Source: Pantoea dispersa
GTDB taxonomy: Bacteria > Pseudomonadota > Gammaproteobacteria > Enterobacterales > Enterobacteriaceae
Direction: 5' to 3'
Length of the DNA: 64,000 nt
Assembly (NCBI RefSeq): GCF_014155765.1
Contig: NZ_SCKT01000008.1
Span: 114,550 to 178,549, forward strand
The position numbers and the translations under genes are program-made. The notes under the pieces are model-generated. The model was given only the letters and a program-made list of their open reading frames with translations, did no database searches and had not been told where the DNA came from. Shown in pieces: positions 45,295 through 55,359 of this stretch (position 1 is its first letter; each line of letters begins with the position of its first letter).

Positions 45295-46338
45295 TTACTC
45301 CTGCACCGGATGCAGTAACTCATTGAGTTCCTGATGCACGCGTGCCGGTTGAATATCAATCAGGCTCTGGTGATAGCCCTCTGCGGCATCGCCTTTGCGC
45401 ACTTTGTGGTAGCCAGTAATCAGGCGAATGATGCGCGCCTGATGGGACAGCGGCGGCGTGAAGTCCGGGCTGCTCGGGCCATACAGCGCCACCAGCGGCC
45501 GGTTGAGCGCGGCGGCAATGTGCATCAGTCCGGAATCATTGCTGACGACCGCAGCACAGTGGGCGATCAGAATCACCGCCTGCTCCAGCTGCGTTTCGCC
45601 CGCCAGATTGCGGCAGTGCGCGCGTGCCGTGTCCGGCAGCGCCTGCAGGATCGCCTCGCCGGTTTCCCGATCTTTAGCCGAGCCAAACAGCAGCACCTGA
45701 TAGCCTTCAGCAATCAGCTGTTCTGCCAGCGCGGCGTAGTGATAGTGTGGCCAGCGCTTCGCGGGACCAAATTCGGCACCGGGGCAGAAGCCGATGGCCG
45801 GGCGATCGGCCGACAGCGCAAACTGCGCTGCGGTCATGCGTTTTTCATCGTCGTCGACGCGCAGCTGCGGCCACAACAGCGGCTGCGGCAACTGTGCTGC
45901 CGCCGCAACCGGCTGGTCATAGCCCAGCGCCACATAGCGCTCCACCATTAAGGGAAACGCGGCTTTGTCCAGCACACGCACGTCATTCAGCACGCCATAG
46001 CGCATTTCACCGCGCCAGCCGATGCGGCGTTTGATGCCGGCAAAAAACGGCACCAGCGCCGATTTAAACGAGTTTGGCAGCACATAGGCGCGATCGTAAC
46101 CGCTGGCCCGCAGCGCTTTGCCCAGGCGACGGCGCTCACCCAGCGCCAGCGCACCGTGGCCAAGCGGCATCGCCAGCGCCTGATTCACTTCCGGCATGCG
46201 TGACAGCAGCGGCCGGCACCAGGCCGGCGCCATCACATCAATTACCGCCTCAGGGTGCGCCTGTTTCAGCGTGCGATAGAGACTTTGCGACATCATCATA
46301 TCGCCGACCCAGGAGGGGCCAATAACCAGAATTTTCAT
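45295..46338 (-). CDS. waaF: ADP-heptose:LPS heptosyltransferase II
   Basis: 347 residues, GT9 family. It adds the second heptose. ILVIGPSWVGDMMMSQSLYR at the N-terminus, GFCPGAEFGPAKRWP and SNDSGLMHIAAALNRP with YGPSSPDFTPPL are diagnostic of WaaF. It lies between hldD (17 bases upstream) and waaC (2 bases downstream) in the usual operon order. Confidence 0.96.
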   Translation of the reverse strand: MKILVIGPSWVGDMMMSQSLYRTLKQAHPEAVIDVMAPAWCRPLLSRMPEVNQALAMPLGHGALALGERRRLGKALRASGYDRAYVLPNSFKSALVPFFAGIKRRIGWRGEMRYGVLNDVRVLDKAAFPLMVERYVALGYDQPVAAAAQLPQPLLWPQLRVDDDEKRMTAAQFALSADRPAIGFCPGAEFGPAKRWPHYHYAALAEQLIAEGYQVLLFGSAKDRETGEAILQALPDTARAHCRNLAGETQLEQAVILIAHCAAVVSNDSGLMHIAAALNRPLVALYGPSSPDFTPPLSHQARIIRLITGYHKVRKGDAAEGYHQSLIDIQPARVHQELNELLHPVQE

Positions 46339-46355
46339 CGCCGGTGCCGGTTTCC

Positions 46356-47288
46356 TTATGCGTGACGGTTCAGCCAGGCCATGTATTCGCCCACGCCCTG
46401 CGCAACGGTTTTAAACGGTTTGTCATAGCCCGCGGCGCGCAGTTTGCTGAGATCCGCCTGCGTAAAGGCCTGGTAGCGCCCTTTCAGTTTGTCCGGGAAC
46501 GGGATGTATTCGATCTGGCCTTGCTGGTGGAACTTCAGCACCGCATCCGCCACTTCCTGGAAAGATTCGGCGCGGCCGGTACCACAGTTATAGATGCCGG
46601 AAACGCCGTTTTCCCAGCACCACAGATTGACTGCCACTACATCATCAACGTGGATGAAGTCACGACGGAAGCTGTCGCTGCCCTCGAACAGCTTAGGATT
46701 TTCACCGTTGCTGATTTGCGTATTGAGGTGGAACGCGACGCTCGCCATGCTGCCTTTATGGCCTTCACGCGGCCCGTACACGTTGAAATAGCGGAAGCCG
46801 CACACCGGCGAATCCGCTTCCGGCAGAATCTGGCGGACATAGTGGTCGAACAGCATTTTTGAGTAGCCGTACACGTTGAGCGGCTGCTCGTACTGGCGCT
46901 CTTCAATGAAGTTCTCGTTACGCCCGCCGTAGGTGGCGGCCGATGAGGCATACAGGAACGGAATTTCACGTTCGAGGCAGAAGTGCAGCAGATCTTTCGA
47001 GTACTGATAGTTATTGTCCATCATGTACTTACCGTCCCACTCAGTGGTGGCTGAACAGGCACCTTCATGGAACACCGCTTCAATCGGACCCAGATCTTCA
47101 CCCGACATGATGTAGGTGAGGAACTCCTCTTTATCCATGTAATCCGCGATGTCCAGATCCGCGAGGTTCACGAATTTGGTGCCATCTTTCAGATTATCCA
47201 CCACCAGGATATCGGTATGACCGCGATCGTTGAGCGCTTTCACAATGTTGCTGCCAATCATGCCCGCGCCGCCGGTTACGATAATCAT
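46356..47288 (-). CDS. hldD: ADP-L-glycero-D-manno-heptose 6-epimerase
   Basis: 310-residue short-chain epimerase that makes ADP-L,D-heptose, the donor for WaaC and WaaF. NAD loop [20 protein letters not shown]; catalytic Tyr/Lys in [24 protein letters not shown] and [11 protein letters not shown] match E. coli HldD. First gene of hldD-waaF-waaC, divergent from kbl across 231 bases that hold both promoters. In E. coli this operon has a heat-shock promoter; none was defined here. Confidence 0.97.
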   Translation of the reverse strand: MIIVTGGAGMIGSNIVKALNDRGHTDILVVDNLKDGTKFVNLADLDIADYMDKEEFLTYIMSGEDLGPIEAVFHEGACSATTEWDGKYMMDNNYQYSKDLLHFCLEREIPFLYASSAATYGGRNENFIEERQYEQPLNVYGYSKMLFDHYVRQILPEADSPVCGFRYFNVYGPREGHKGSMASVAFHLNTQISNGENPKLFEGSDSFRRDFIHVDDVVAVNLWCWENGVSGIYNCGTGRAESFQEVADAVLKFHQQGQIEYIPFPDKLKGRYQAFTQADLSKLRAAGYDKPFKTVAQGVGEYMAWLNRHA

Positions 47289-47519
47289 ATGCTTTGCCTT
47301 TAAACAGTTGGGGTGAAACAGGAGGTTTCACGCACGAATACCTAACATCATAACATTTCAGCCCGATGCGGACAGCCAGATGACGCCGATCGCGCTGCAC
47401 AAATCCTGCGCGCCGCGTGAACTATGCTGCAAAACGGAGATTTCCCTGGCTGAATTGTCGTCCATTCGCTTTTCGATCAGTAATATGTGCCAAAATTTTG
47501 CTATCTGAGGAGCAGAATC

Positions 47520-48731
47520 ATGTCCGATCAGTTCTATTCACAAATCCGGCAACAGCTTGAGACAACGCGGCAGGACGGATTGTTCAAACAGGAGCGCACC
47601 CTGACCTCGGCGCAGCAGGCGGAAATCAACGTCGCCAATAGACCGCCGGTGATTAACTTCTGCGCCAATAACTATCTCGGCCTTGCGAACCATCCGGCGC
47701 TGATTCAGGCCGCCAAAGACGGTATGGATACGCATGGTTTCGGCATGGCGTCGGTGCGTTTTATCTGCGGCACTCAGGACAGCCATCAACTGCTGGAGCG
47801 GCGGCTGGCGGAGTTCCTCGGCATGGAAGAGGCCATCCTGTTCTCCTCATGCTTCGACGCCAACGGCGGGCTGTTTGAGACCCTGCTGGGCGCGGAAGAC
47901 GCGATTATCTCGGATGCGCTCAACCATGCGTCGATCATCGACGGTATCCGCCTGTGCAAAGCCCAGCGCTATCGTTACGCCAACAATGATATGGCTGAGC
48001 TGCGCGCGCGCCTGCAGGAGGCCCGCGACAAGGGGGCGCGCCATCTGCTGATTGCCACCGACGGCGTGTTCTCCATGGATGGCGTGATCGCTAACCTGCA
48101 GGGCATTTGCGACCTGGCCGATGAGTTTAATGCGCTGGTGATGGTGGATGACTCGCACGCGGTGGGCTTTGTCGGCGCAAGCGGACGCGGCACGCATGAA
48201 TACTGCGGCGTGATGGATCGCGTGGATATCCTGACCGGCACGCTGGGTAAAGCGCTGGGTGGCGCGTCCGGCGGTTACGTGGCGGCAAAACGCGAGGTGG
48301 TTGAATGGCTGCGTCAGCGCTCGCGCCCTTATCTGTTCTCTAACTCGCTGGCACCGGCGATTGTGGCCGCGTCGCTGCGCGTGCTGGATCTGCTGAACGA
48401 AGGCGATGGCCTGCGGCAGCGGCTGTGGGAGAACGCCCGCTTCTTCCGGGAAAAAATGACCGCCGCTGGCTTTACGCTGGCCGGTGCCGATCACGCCATC
48501 ATTCCGGTGATGCTGGGCGATGCCAAAGTGGCGCAGCAGTTTGCCAGCCTGCTCCAGCAGGAAGGCATCTACGTTACCGGCTTCTTCTATCCGGTGGTAC
48601 CGCAGGGCCAGGCGCGCATTCGCACGCAGATTTCTGCCGGCCACACCCAGGCGCAGCTGGAGCACGCGGTGGCGGCCTTCACGCGCATCGGACACCAATT
48701 AGGGGTTATCACTGCAGGAGCCAACGGATGA
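47520..48731 (+). CDS. kbl: 2-amino-3-ketobutyrate CoA ligase (glycine C-acetyltransferase)
   Basis: PLP enzyme of 403 residues that splits 2-amino-3-ketobutyrate with CoA to glycine and acetyl-CoA. The PLP lysine is in [29 protein letters not shown] and [13 protein letters not shown] are alpha-oxoamine synthase signatures. GAGGAG lies at good spacing before the chosen ATG; 11 earlier codons are not used. It overlaps tdh by 4 bases (ATGA), so the pathway enzymes are coupled. It is slightly longer than the 398 residues of E. coli Kbl. Confidence 0.97.
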   Translation: MSDQFYSQIRQQLETTRQDGLFKQERTLTSAQQAEINVANRPPVINFCANNYLGLANHPALIQAAKDGMDTHGFGMASVRFICGTQDSHQLLERRLAEFLGMEEAILFSSCFDANGGLFETLLGAEDAIISDALNHASIIDGIRLCKAQRYRYANNDMAELRARLQEARDKGARHLLIATDGVFSMDGVIANLQGICDLADEFNALVMVDDSHAVGFVGASGRGTHEYCGVMDRVDILTGTLGKALGGASGGYVAAKREVVEWLRQRSRPYLFSNSLAPAIVAASLRVLDLLNEGDGLRQRLWENARFFREKMTAAGFTLAGADHAIIPVMLGDAKVAQQFASLLQQEGIYVTGFFYPVVPQGQARIRTQISAGHTQAQLEHAVAAFTRIGHQLGVITAGANG

Positions 48732-49756
48732 AAGCACTGGCTAAACTGAAAGCGGAAGAGGGGATCTGGATGGTGCACGACGCACCGGTGCCGGAGCCTG
48801 GTCATAACGATCTGCTGATTAAAATCCGCAAAACCGCCATCTGTGGCACCGATGTGCATATCTATAACTGGGATGACTGGTCGCGCAAAACCATTCCGGT
48901 GCCAATGATCACCGGCCACGAATACGTGGGCGAAGTGGTCGGTATCGGTCAGGAAGTGAAGGGTTTCGCCATCGGCGATCGCGTATCAGGCGAAGGTCAC
49001 ATCACCTGTGGCCACTGCCGCAACTGTCGCGCCGGCCGTACCCATTTATGCCGTAATACCGTGGGTGTAGGGGTCAATCGTCAGGGCTGCTTCGCCGAAT
49101 ATCTGGTGATCCCGGCGTTTAACGCGTTCAAAATTCCCGACAATATTTCCGACGAGCTGGCGGCGATTTTCGACCCGTTCGGTAACGCGGTGCATACCGC
49201 GCTCTCGTTTGATTTGGTAGGTGAAGACGTGCTGATCTCCGGTGCCGGACCGATTGGCATTATGGCGGCAGCGGTGTGTAAACACGTCGGCGCGCGGAAT
49301 GTGGTGATCACTGACATCAATGAGTACCGCCTCGGGCTGGCGCGTGAAATGGGCGTGACGCGCGCGGTCAACGTGGCGCAGCAGAATCTGCGCGAGGTGA
49401 TGACGGAACTGGGCATGACCGAAGGCTTTGATGTCGGACTGGAGATGTCCGGCGCGCCGCCGGCGTTTCGTACCCTGCTGGAGACCATGAATCACGGCGG
49501 ACGCATTGCGCTGCTGGGCATTCCGCCGGGTGAGATGTCGATTGACTGGAATCAGGTCATTTTCAAAGGACTGTTTATCAAGGGGATTTACGGCCGTGAG
49601 ATGTTTGAAACCTGGTACAAAATGGCCGCGCTGATTCAGTCCGGCCTCGATCTGACGCCGATCATCACGCATCGCTATCACATCGACGACTTCCAGCAGG
49701 GCTTCGACGAGATGCGTTCCGGGCGTTCAGGCAAAGTGGTGCTGAGCTGGGATTAA
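48728..49756 (+). CDS. tdh: L-threonine 3-dehydrogenase
   Basis: Zinc alcohol-dehydrogenase family enzyme of 342 residues that oxidises threonine to 2-amino-3-ketobutyrate. The catalytic zinc ligand is in [13 protein letters not shown] and [10 protein letters not shown], the structural zinc cysteines in [15 protein letters not shown], and the NAD loop is [11 protein letters not shown]. It follows kbl with an ATGA overlap. A longer open frame inside kbl is spurious. In E. coli, Lrp represses kbl-tdh. Confidence 0.98.
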   Translation: MKALAKLKAEEGIWMVHDAPVPEPGHNDLLIKIRKTAICGTDVHIYNWDDWSRKTIPVPMITGHEYVGEVVGIGQEVKGFAIGDRVSGEGHITCGHCRNCRAGRTHLCRNTVGVGVNRQGCFAEYLVIPAFNAFKIPDNISDELAAIFDPFGNAVHTALSFDLVGEDVLISGAGPIGIMAAAVCKHVGARNVVITDINEYRLGLAREMGVTRAVNVAQQNLREVMTELGMTEGFDVGLEMSGAPPAFRTLLETMNHGGRIALLGIPPGEMSIDWNQVIFKGLFIKGIYGREMFETWYKMAALIQSGLDLTPIITHRYHIDDFQQGFDEMRSGRSGKVVLSWD

Positions 49757-49760
49757 ACGA

Positions 49761-49787
49761 TAAAAAGGGAGCTTAGGCTCCCTTCTG
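49761..49787. terminator. Bidirectional terminator between tdh and the GT4 gene
   Basis: AAGGGAGC/GCTCCCTT with a TTAG loop, flanked by a five-A run on the left and a T-containing tail on the right. It ends tdh and the convergent glycosyltransferase. Confidence 0.82.
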
Positions 49788-49788
49788 T

Positions 49789-50889
49789 TTAATCGCTTAG
49801 TGCAAGATACTGCTTACATATAGCGTCCGTATCAAATCCGGCAAAGTCCGCCGCACTGAATTGTGGTGGTTGCTGATAAATCGCCCGCATGGTCTCTGCC
49901 AGCGACTGCGCATTCAGGTCCGCAAGCCCACGCGCCAGATCCCCCTGCAGCAGCCACTTTGGGCCGCCAGGGCAGCGCGTACTAACTACTGGCGTACCAC
50001 ATAGCATCGCTTCAATTAGCACATTTCCAAATCCTTCACTGTCCGAACTGACAATAAGCATCGAGGCCCGACTAATCCAGGCATAAGGATTGGCAGTAAA
50101 CCCTTTAAAAATAACGCGATCATTAATACCTAATTGCTGCGCCAGCGATTGCAGTGCCGCTTTTCTCTCTGCCGATCCCTGACCAAGCAGCACTAGCGGC
50201 AAAGGGATATCACTAAGAGCATATGCCTTAAGTAAGCGATCGTGCCGTTTGGTCTCATGAAAACGTCCTACGTGCAATAGAAAACCGGATGAAGGGACTT
50301 CTGCTGGCTCAGCTGCGAGCTGCTGAATTTTTTCAATATCAAAAGGATTGCCGATCACCGCTTCGCGAGCCAGCGTCACATTAAAAGCCCTTTTTAAGTC
50401 GTCGAGAACCTCCGGCGACACACCAATAACATTACCACCCTGATAAACATGGTGAATTTTTTGCACCTTTAACCAGCGCGACAGCCCTTTACGGTGTCCC
50501 AGATAAGAGGCTGAAAATACGCCGTGCAGGCAGAACCAGGTTTTACTGGACGGTAGTGCACGACAATGGCGCACAATCCGGTCAGTTTTATGTAAATGGG
50601 AAATGATTAAATCAAATGCGCCTGAAGTCTGTTCGGCCTGGCGAACTGCACGATCCAGCAAGCAGGCGCGTCGCCTCAGTTCGGTGAGTTTGCGCCACGG
50701 ACGACGATTATGATCCTCGATAACCTGATAATTAACTCCCGCCGGTAAGGGATAGTCACAAACCTTGCGCAGAGAAAATAGCGACACGCGATGTCCCTGC
50801 GCCATCATACCGGTGACGAGTGTGAGCACCACTTTTTCGGCACCGCCGCCTGGCAGGCCATCAATCACCATGAGTATACGTTTTGCCAC
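49789..50889 (-). CDS. Glycosyltransferase family 4 protein, LPS core accessory gene
   Basis: GT-B retaining glycosyltransferase, 366 residues from the chosen start. The N-terminus GLPGGGAEKVVLTLV is the typical acceptor-domain glycine loop; the donor domain has HVGRFHETKRHD and the E-x7-E motif EGFGNVLIEAM. The GTG start has AGGAAGGA a few bases upstream. Without it the frame opens 43 codons earlier, with a hydrophobic stretch that is probably untranslated. Lone minus-strand gene in the core region; sugar and linkage are unknown. Confidence 0.8.
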   Translation of the reverse strand: MAKRILMVIDGLPGGGAEKVVLTLVTGMMAQGHRVSLFSLRKVCDYPLPAGVNYQVIEDHNRRPWRKLTELRRRACLLDRAVRQAEQTSGAFDLIISHLHKTDRIVRHCRALPSSKTWFCLHGVFSASYLGHRKGLSRWLKVQKIHHVYQGGNVIGVSPEVLDDLKRAFNVTLAREAVIGNPFDIEKIQQLAAEPAEVPSSGFLLHVGRFHETKRHDRLLKAYALSDIPLPLVLLGQGSAERKAALQSLAQQLGINDRVIFKGFTANPYAWISRASMLIVSSDSEGFGNVLIEAMLCGTPVVSTRCPGGPKWLLQGDLARGLADLNAQSLAETMRAIYQQPPQFSAADFAGFDTDAICKQYLALSD

Positions 50890-51067
50890 AGTATCCTTCC
50901 TGTCCGAATGGAAAAGCGAAATTAACGCCATAAATATTATCGCAATCAGATGTAAAAACCGACGCTCTGCTGCGCGTTTTTGCCTGCTTAGATTGTTGCC
51001 TAAATAGTTTTGCGTCACTGAAGGCCACAGCGTAACATTGCGTTTTTACTGGTCTCAGGCGGCAAAC

Positions 51068-52039
51068 ATGACCCGGCATGCATTTCTCATTACCATTGAT
51101 ACCGAAGGCGACAATCTCTGGCGCAACCATCGCACTATTACGACTGAAAACACTCGGTATCTGCCGCGTTTCCAGGCCCTGTGCGAACGCTATGGTTTTA
51201 AGCCCACCTGGTTAACCAATTATGAGATGGCGGTGGATCCCGGGTTTGTCGAATTTGGCAAAGATGTAATTGCACGCAATCAGGGCGAGATTGGTATGCA
51301 TTTACACGCCTGGAATAGCCCACCGGAAGCACCGCTCACTGATGATGACTGGCGCTGGCAGCCGTTTTTGATTGAATATCCAGATGCTGTATTGCGTGAC
51401 AAAGTGGTGTTCATGACCGATTTGCTGGAAGAAAAGTTCCAGACAAAAATGCGCAGTCATCGTGCCGGACGCTGGGCATTTGACGAGCGCTATGCTGCTG
51501 TTCTTACCGGGTTAGGTTATCAGGTGGATTGTTCTGTAACGCCACGCGTCAACTGGGCTTTTACGCGCGGTGCACCGCAGGGTAACGGCGGAACAAATTA
51601 TACGCATTTCCCGCACCAGCCCTACTTCATTGATCCGCATGATATTTCACGCAGCGGTGACTCTACACTGCTGGAAATTCCGATGAGCATTCAGTATAAA
51701 TATTCATCAGCAATGAATCGTGTGAAGCAGGGCTTGTATCGCCTGCGCGGCAAACAGAAAAGTCCGGCTGTGCACTGGCTACGCCCGTCAGGTGGCAACC
51801 TGGCAGATATGCAACGTGTTGTCGAAATGTCGCTGGCCGAAGGGCAAGACTATGCTGAATTTATGTTGCACAGTTCTGAATTCATGCCGGACGGCAGCCC
51901 AACCTTTAAAAATGAACGCGACATCGAACAGCTATATGAAGATCTTGAAGCGCTGTTTACTTGGCTGGCGCCCCGCTTTTTCGGCCAGACACTTGCAGAA
52001 TATCACGACAGCTTCAAGCAGCGTCACTTAAAGCGCTAA
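51068..52039 (+). CDS. Polysaccharide deacetylase (WalW-like), LPS core accessory gene
   Basis: 323 residues. The NodB-type metal Asp lies in ITIDTEGDNLW, with a second metal site in GMHLHAWNSPP and further motifs in SHRAGRWAFDERY and MLHSSEFMPDG. Such proteins deacetylate an amino sugar; in some enterobacterial cores a GlcNAc is deacetylated after transfer. The AGGCGG-CAAAC-ATG ribosome site decides the start over an ATG ten codons upstream. Divergent from the GT4 gene and overlapping the convergent GT9 gene by 26 bases. The link to the core is inferred from location. Confidence 0.75.
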   Translation: MTRHAFLITIDTEGDNLWRNHRTITTENTRYLPRFQALCERYGFKPTWLTNYEMAVDPGFVEFGKDVIARNQGEIGMHLHAWNSPPEAPLTDDDWRWQPFLIEYPDAVLRDKVVFMTDLLEEKFQTKMRSHRAGRWAFDERYAAVLTGLGYQVDCSVTPRVNWAFTRGAPQGNGGTNYTHFPHQPYFIDPHDISRSGDSTLLEIPMSIQYKYSSAMNRVKQGLYRLRGKQKSPAVHWLRPSGGNLADMQRVVEMSLAEGQDYAEFMLHSSEFMPDGSPTFKNERDIEQLYEDLEALFTWLAPRFFGQTLAEYHDSFKQRHLKR

Positions 52040-53045
52040 GCTGCTGCCACGCACTCCAGACCGAATCAAGCGATACATCAACGCATTCGCCAGTTGCGCT
52101 CTGCATAATCTGATAGGTACCGGACCATGGATGCCATACACTGGCATTAGTATCACCGAAAAAAACCACCTGCTTTTTATGTAAGCCGGCGGCGAGATGC
52201 ATCTGTCCGCCATCACTGCAAAGAATCTGCTCGCATTGGTCAAAACCGGCTATCAACTCACGCACTGATGCCGTCGGATATGGGACAACACGTGGTGAAT
52301 TGAGCAACTGCAACAGTTCCCCGGCACGTACCGCGTCGCCAATATCCTGCGGATCTAATGTGCCTTGTGGCGACCAAAAGACCAATACGCGTGCTTGTTC
52401 ATCTTCCAGTAATTTACTGATAAACGCGGCATAGCGAGCAACCGGCCAACGACGTTTAGGACTACGGCTACTGATGTGCACGCCATAAACCCTCCCCGGG
52501 GAAGGAAAAGCCTGAATAATGCGCTTAATGGCCAGTTCTCGCTCCGCTTCTGACAGATAGAGCCTCACTGGCGGTACGGGTGGTGCCTCAGGCGTGAGCG
52601 CAGAAAGGTAAGAATAGGTGTGTTCGACCTGATGACTACCATGAAAATCAGCTTTGTGAAACGGACGGTCTACTTGCTCATGGGGTAACGCTGAACCGAT
52701 GATATTGCGAGCGCCAGCCAGTTTAGCCAGGCGTAAACTATATTTACAGGCACTCGGGTTTGCCAGGATAGTGGCATCGAATCGAGTCTGCCGTAGTGCC
52801 AGCATAATCTTCAATCGCTGCCAGTAAAGGCCTATAGCAGTTTCATGTTTACTTCGGTGTTTAGCTTTTTTATAGACAAATAATCGATCGACATGAGGGT
52901 TATGCTTAACCACATCCTCTGCAACCTTGTTCACCAGCAATGTCAGCTTTGCCTCCGGGAATACCTGCTTCAGGCCTTCCAGTAACGGCGTTGTACACAC
53001 CATGTCACCAATGTTATCGCGTCTGATGACGAGTATATTTTTCAT
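52014..53045 (-). CDS. Glycosyltransferase family 9 protein (heptosyltransferase-like), LPS core accessory gene
   Basis: 343 residues of the WaaF/WaaQ family. It shows RRDNIGDMVCTTPLLEGL at the N-terminus and CSDGGQMHLAAGL with FFGDTNASVWHPW at the donor site. In the C-terminal motif the usual D-(S/T)-G-x-x-H is altered to DGGQMH, and the tail is unlike WaaC, WaaF or WaaQ. It likely transfers a heptose or related sugar to the core. Base composition is intermediate between the AT-rich block and the housekeeping genes. Confidence 0.8.
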   Translation of the reverse strand: MKNILVIRRDNIGDMVCTTPLLEGLKQVFPEAKLTLLVNKVAEDVVKHNPHVDRLFVYKKAKHRSKHETAIGLYWQRLKIMLALRQTRFDATILANPSACKYSLRLAKLAGARNIIGSALPHEQVDRPFHKADFHGSHQVEHTYSYLSALTPEAPPVPPVRLYLSEAERELAIKRIIQAFPSPGRVYGVHISSRSPKRRWPVARYAAFISKLLEDEQARVLVFWSPQGTLDPQDIGDAVRAGELLQLLNSPRVVPYPTASVRELIAGFDQCEQILCSDGGQMHLAAGLHKKQVVFFGDTNASVWHPWSGTYQIMQSATGECVDVSLDSVWSAWQQLSALSDAA

Positions 53046-53219
53046 GCTAATACCCAGAGTTATAAACGTTGCTGCAGCTCAGCCTGACCTGTAAACGCTG
53101 ATAGTTACATAAAAGCGAGCATGCTAATAAAGTTTGACCATTAATGTGCAAAAAGTTCTGAAGTGACTGCTAATAATTCAGAGAGGAAATGTCAAATTTT
53201 TATTAAATAATGTGGGCCT

Positions 53220-54209
53220 ATGTTACCAGAAGCTCCCTTACTCTCCATCATTGCATCTGTTTACAACGCAGGCGCAATGTTTGAGGTGTTCATTCAGTCG
53301 CTGCTGGCGCAAACCCTGACGTCGCTGGAGATCATCATTGTTGATGATGGCTCCACCGACGGTTCCGGCGAGCGCGCCGACGCGCTGGCGCAGCAGTACC
53401 CACATATCCAGGTGATTCATCAGCCGAACGGTGGCGTGTCGCGTGCGCGCAATGCCGGGCTGGCCGTGGCGCGGGGTAAATACGTCAGCTTTCCCGACGC
53501 TGACGACACCATGGACCCGGCGATGTACCAGACGCTGGTCGACATGGCGGAGCGCGATCGTCTGGACGCTGCGCAGTGCAACGCCGAGTGGTTTTTCAAG
53601 GCCAGCCAGACAACTAAGCCGATGATTCCGCGGGATCGCCTCACCAGCACTGGCGTGTTAAGCGGGCCGGAGTGGCTCGACAAGGCGCTGAAAACCCGGC
53701 GTTACCTGCACGTCGTGTGGCTCGGTATCTACCGCCGTGAGCTGATCGAACAGCTTAATCTGCAGTTTGAACCCGGTCTGCATCATCAGGACATCCCGTG
53801 GACCACCGAGTTCATGCTCAACGTTAAGCGCGTGCGCTACACCGATCGGGTGCTGTATCGCTACTACATGCACGATGCGTCGATCAGCAACCGCAAGCGC
53901 ACCGGCCAGCACAACGTCGACTATCAGCGTCACTACCTGAAAATCGCGCGCATGCTGGAAGAGATCAACACGCGCTATCGTCACAAGGTGAAGATTTACC
54001 CGAGCTTCCACGCGCAGATTACCCGCGAAGCGCTCAGCGTGTGCCACGCTATCCGGCGCGAACCGGACGCCGCAGCGCGCCAGGCAATGATCGCCGATCT
54101 GTTTAGCAGCCAGACGCACAAACGCATGTTGCGCAATGCGCGCGGCGCGCGTCAGTGGTATCAGCTGCTGCTGTGGCTGAGCCGCATTTATCGCTGGCGC
54201 AATAAATAA
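53220..54209 (+). CDS. Glycosyltransferase family 2 protein, LPS core
   Basis: 329-residue GT-A inverting transferase. It shows SIIASVYNAGAMFEVFIQSL, the VDDGSTDGSG nucleotide contact, GGVSRARNAGLAVARG and the DxD-like DADDTMD. A basic C-terminal tail ends in RIYRWRNK. First of the plus-strand set GT2-waaQ-GT4-waaA-waaE-coaD. No ops/JUMPstart element for RfaH was found upstream. Sugar and linkage are not predictable. Confidence 0.82.
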   Translation: MLPEAPLLSIIASVYNAGAMFEVFIQSLLAQTLTSLEIIIVDDGSTDGSGERADALAQQYPHIQVIHQPNGGVSRARNAGLAVARGKYVSFPDADDTMDPAMYQTLVDMAERDRLDAAQCNAEWFFKASQTTKPMIPRDRLTSTGVLSGPEWLDKALKTRRYLHVVWLGIYRRELIEQLNLQFEPGLHHQDIPWTTEFMLNVKRVRYTDRVLYRYYMHDASISNRKRTGQHNVDYQRHYLKIARMLEEINTRYRHKVKIYPSFHAQITREALSVCHAIRREPDAAARQAMIADLFSSQTHKRMLRNARGARQWYQLLLWLSRIYRWRNK

Positions 54210-54282
54210 GCGCCCGCCGCGGCTTTAACCCCTCCAGGGTTTGCCCTACAATCAGCTCACTGAATTTTGAGATGATTTGAGT

Positions 54283-55359
54283 ATGGCAAGCCCGATTCCA
54301 GCCCACTTTGCACCGCAAAATATTTTGCTGATAAAGCTGCGTCATCATGGCGATATGCTGCTGACCACGCCTGCCATCAATGCGCTGCGCCAGCGCTATC
54401 CGCAGGCCAACATTGATGTGCTGCTGTATAAAGAGACGCGCCCGATGCTGGAAGCGCATCCGGCGATCCGTCAGCTGCATATCATCGATCGCAACTGGAA
54501 AAAGGAAGGCGGCTGGCAGAAGTTTCGCCATGAGGTCGCGCTGGTGCGGGCGGTGCGCGCCTGCCATTACGATGTGGTGATTAATCTGGCCGACCAGTGG
54601 CGCAGCGCCATTATTACCGGCCTGTCCGGTGCGCCGGTGCGCATTGGCTTTGCGTACCGCAAGCGCGACAACGCGTTCTGGCGCTGGTGCCATAACCAGC
54701 TGGTTTCTACCGACCGTCACCATCAGTTGCATACCGTGGAACAAAACATGACGGCGCTGCAGCCGCTCGGCATTCCCACCGCCGGGGCGACAGCCTCCAT
54801 GCATTTCAGCGCCGCCGACCAGCAAAAAGTGCAGGACGTCCTCGCTCAGCAGCCGATTACCGGCCCGTTTGTGGTGCTGCAGCCCACCTCGCGCTGGGTT
54901 TTTAAGTGTTGGGAAGATGAAAAGGTGGCGCAGCTGATTGATGCGCTGGCCGCTGATGGTCGCAGCGTGGTGCTGACCGCCGCGCCCGATCAGAAAGAGC
55001 TGGCGATGATCGCCCATATCCAGTCGCTGTGCCGCACGCCGAACGTGGTGTCGCTGGCGGGCCAGCTCTCGCTGCCGCAGCTGGCGGCGCTGATCGACGC
55101 GGCACAGCTGTTTATTGGCGTCGATTCCGCACCGATGCACATGGCCGCGGCGCTGCAGACGCCGTGCCTGGCGCTGTTCGGCCCGACCAAGCTGCAGCAC
55201 TGGCGCCCGTGGGGCGACAATAACCGCGTTATCTGGGCGGGCGACTATGCGCCGCTGCCGTCACCGGATTCGATCAATACCAATACCGAGCAGCGCTATC
55301 TGTCTGCCATCCCGGTTGAGGATGTGCTTGCCGCCGCCAGGAGCCTTTTGCATGACTAA
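54283..55359 (+). CDS. waaQ: LPS core heptosyltransferase III WaaQ
   Basis: 358 residues, GT9 family. It adds the branch heptose (HepIII) to HepII. LLIKLRHHGDMLLTTPAINA, QPTSRWVFKCWEDEKVA and GVDSAPMHMAAALQTP with FGPTKLQHWRPW are distinctive of WaaQ. The ATG was preferred; a TTG two codons earlier with GAGAT upstream is possible. It overlaps the next glycosyltransferase by 8 bases. Confidence 0.93.
   Translation: MASPIPAHFAPQNILLIKLRHHGDMLLTTPAINALRQRYPQANIDVLLYKETRPMLEAHPAIRQLHIIDRNWKKEGGWQKFRHEVALVRAVRACHYDVVINLADQWRSAIITGLSGAPVRIGFAYRKRDNAFWRWCHNQLVSTDRHHQLHTVEQNMTALQPLGIPTAGATASMHFSAADQQKVQDVLAQQPITGPFVVLQPTSRWVFKCWEDEKVAQLIDALAADGRSVVLTAAPDQKELAMIAHIQSLCRTPNVVSLAGQLSLPQLAALIDAAQLFIGVDSAPMHMAAALQTPCLALFGPTKLQHWRPWGDNNRVIWAGDYAPLPSPDSINTNTEQRYLSAIPVEDVLAAARSLLHD

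Noticed and set aside
54210-54282. RfaH ops/JUMPstart element ahead of the waa operon
   Set aside because: No GGCGGTAGC-like motif was found here or before the GT2 gene.
54103-55200. 365-codon minus-strand frame opposite waaQ
   Set aside because: Shadow frame of a clear heptosyltransferase; no motifs of its own.
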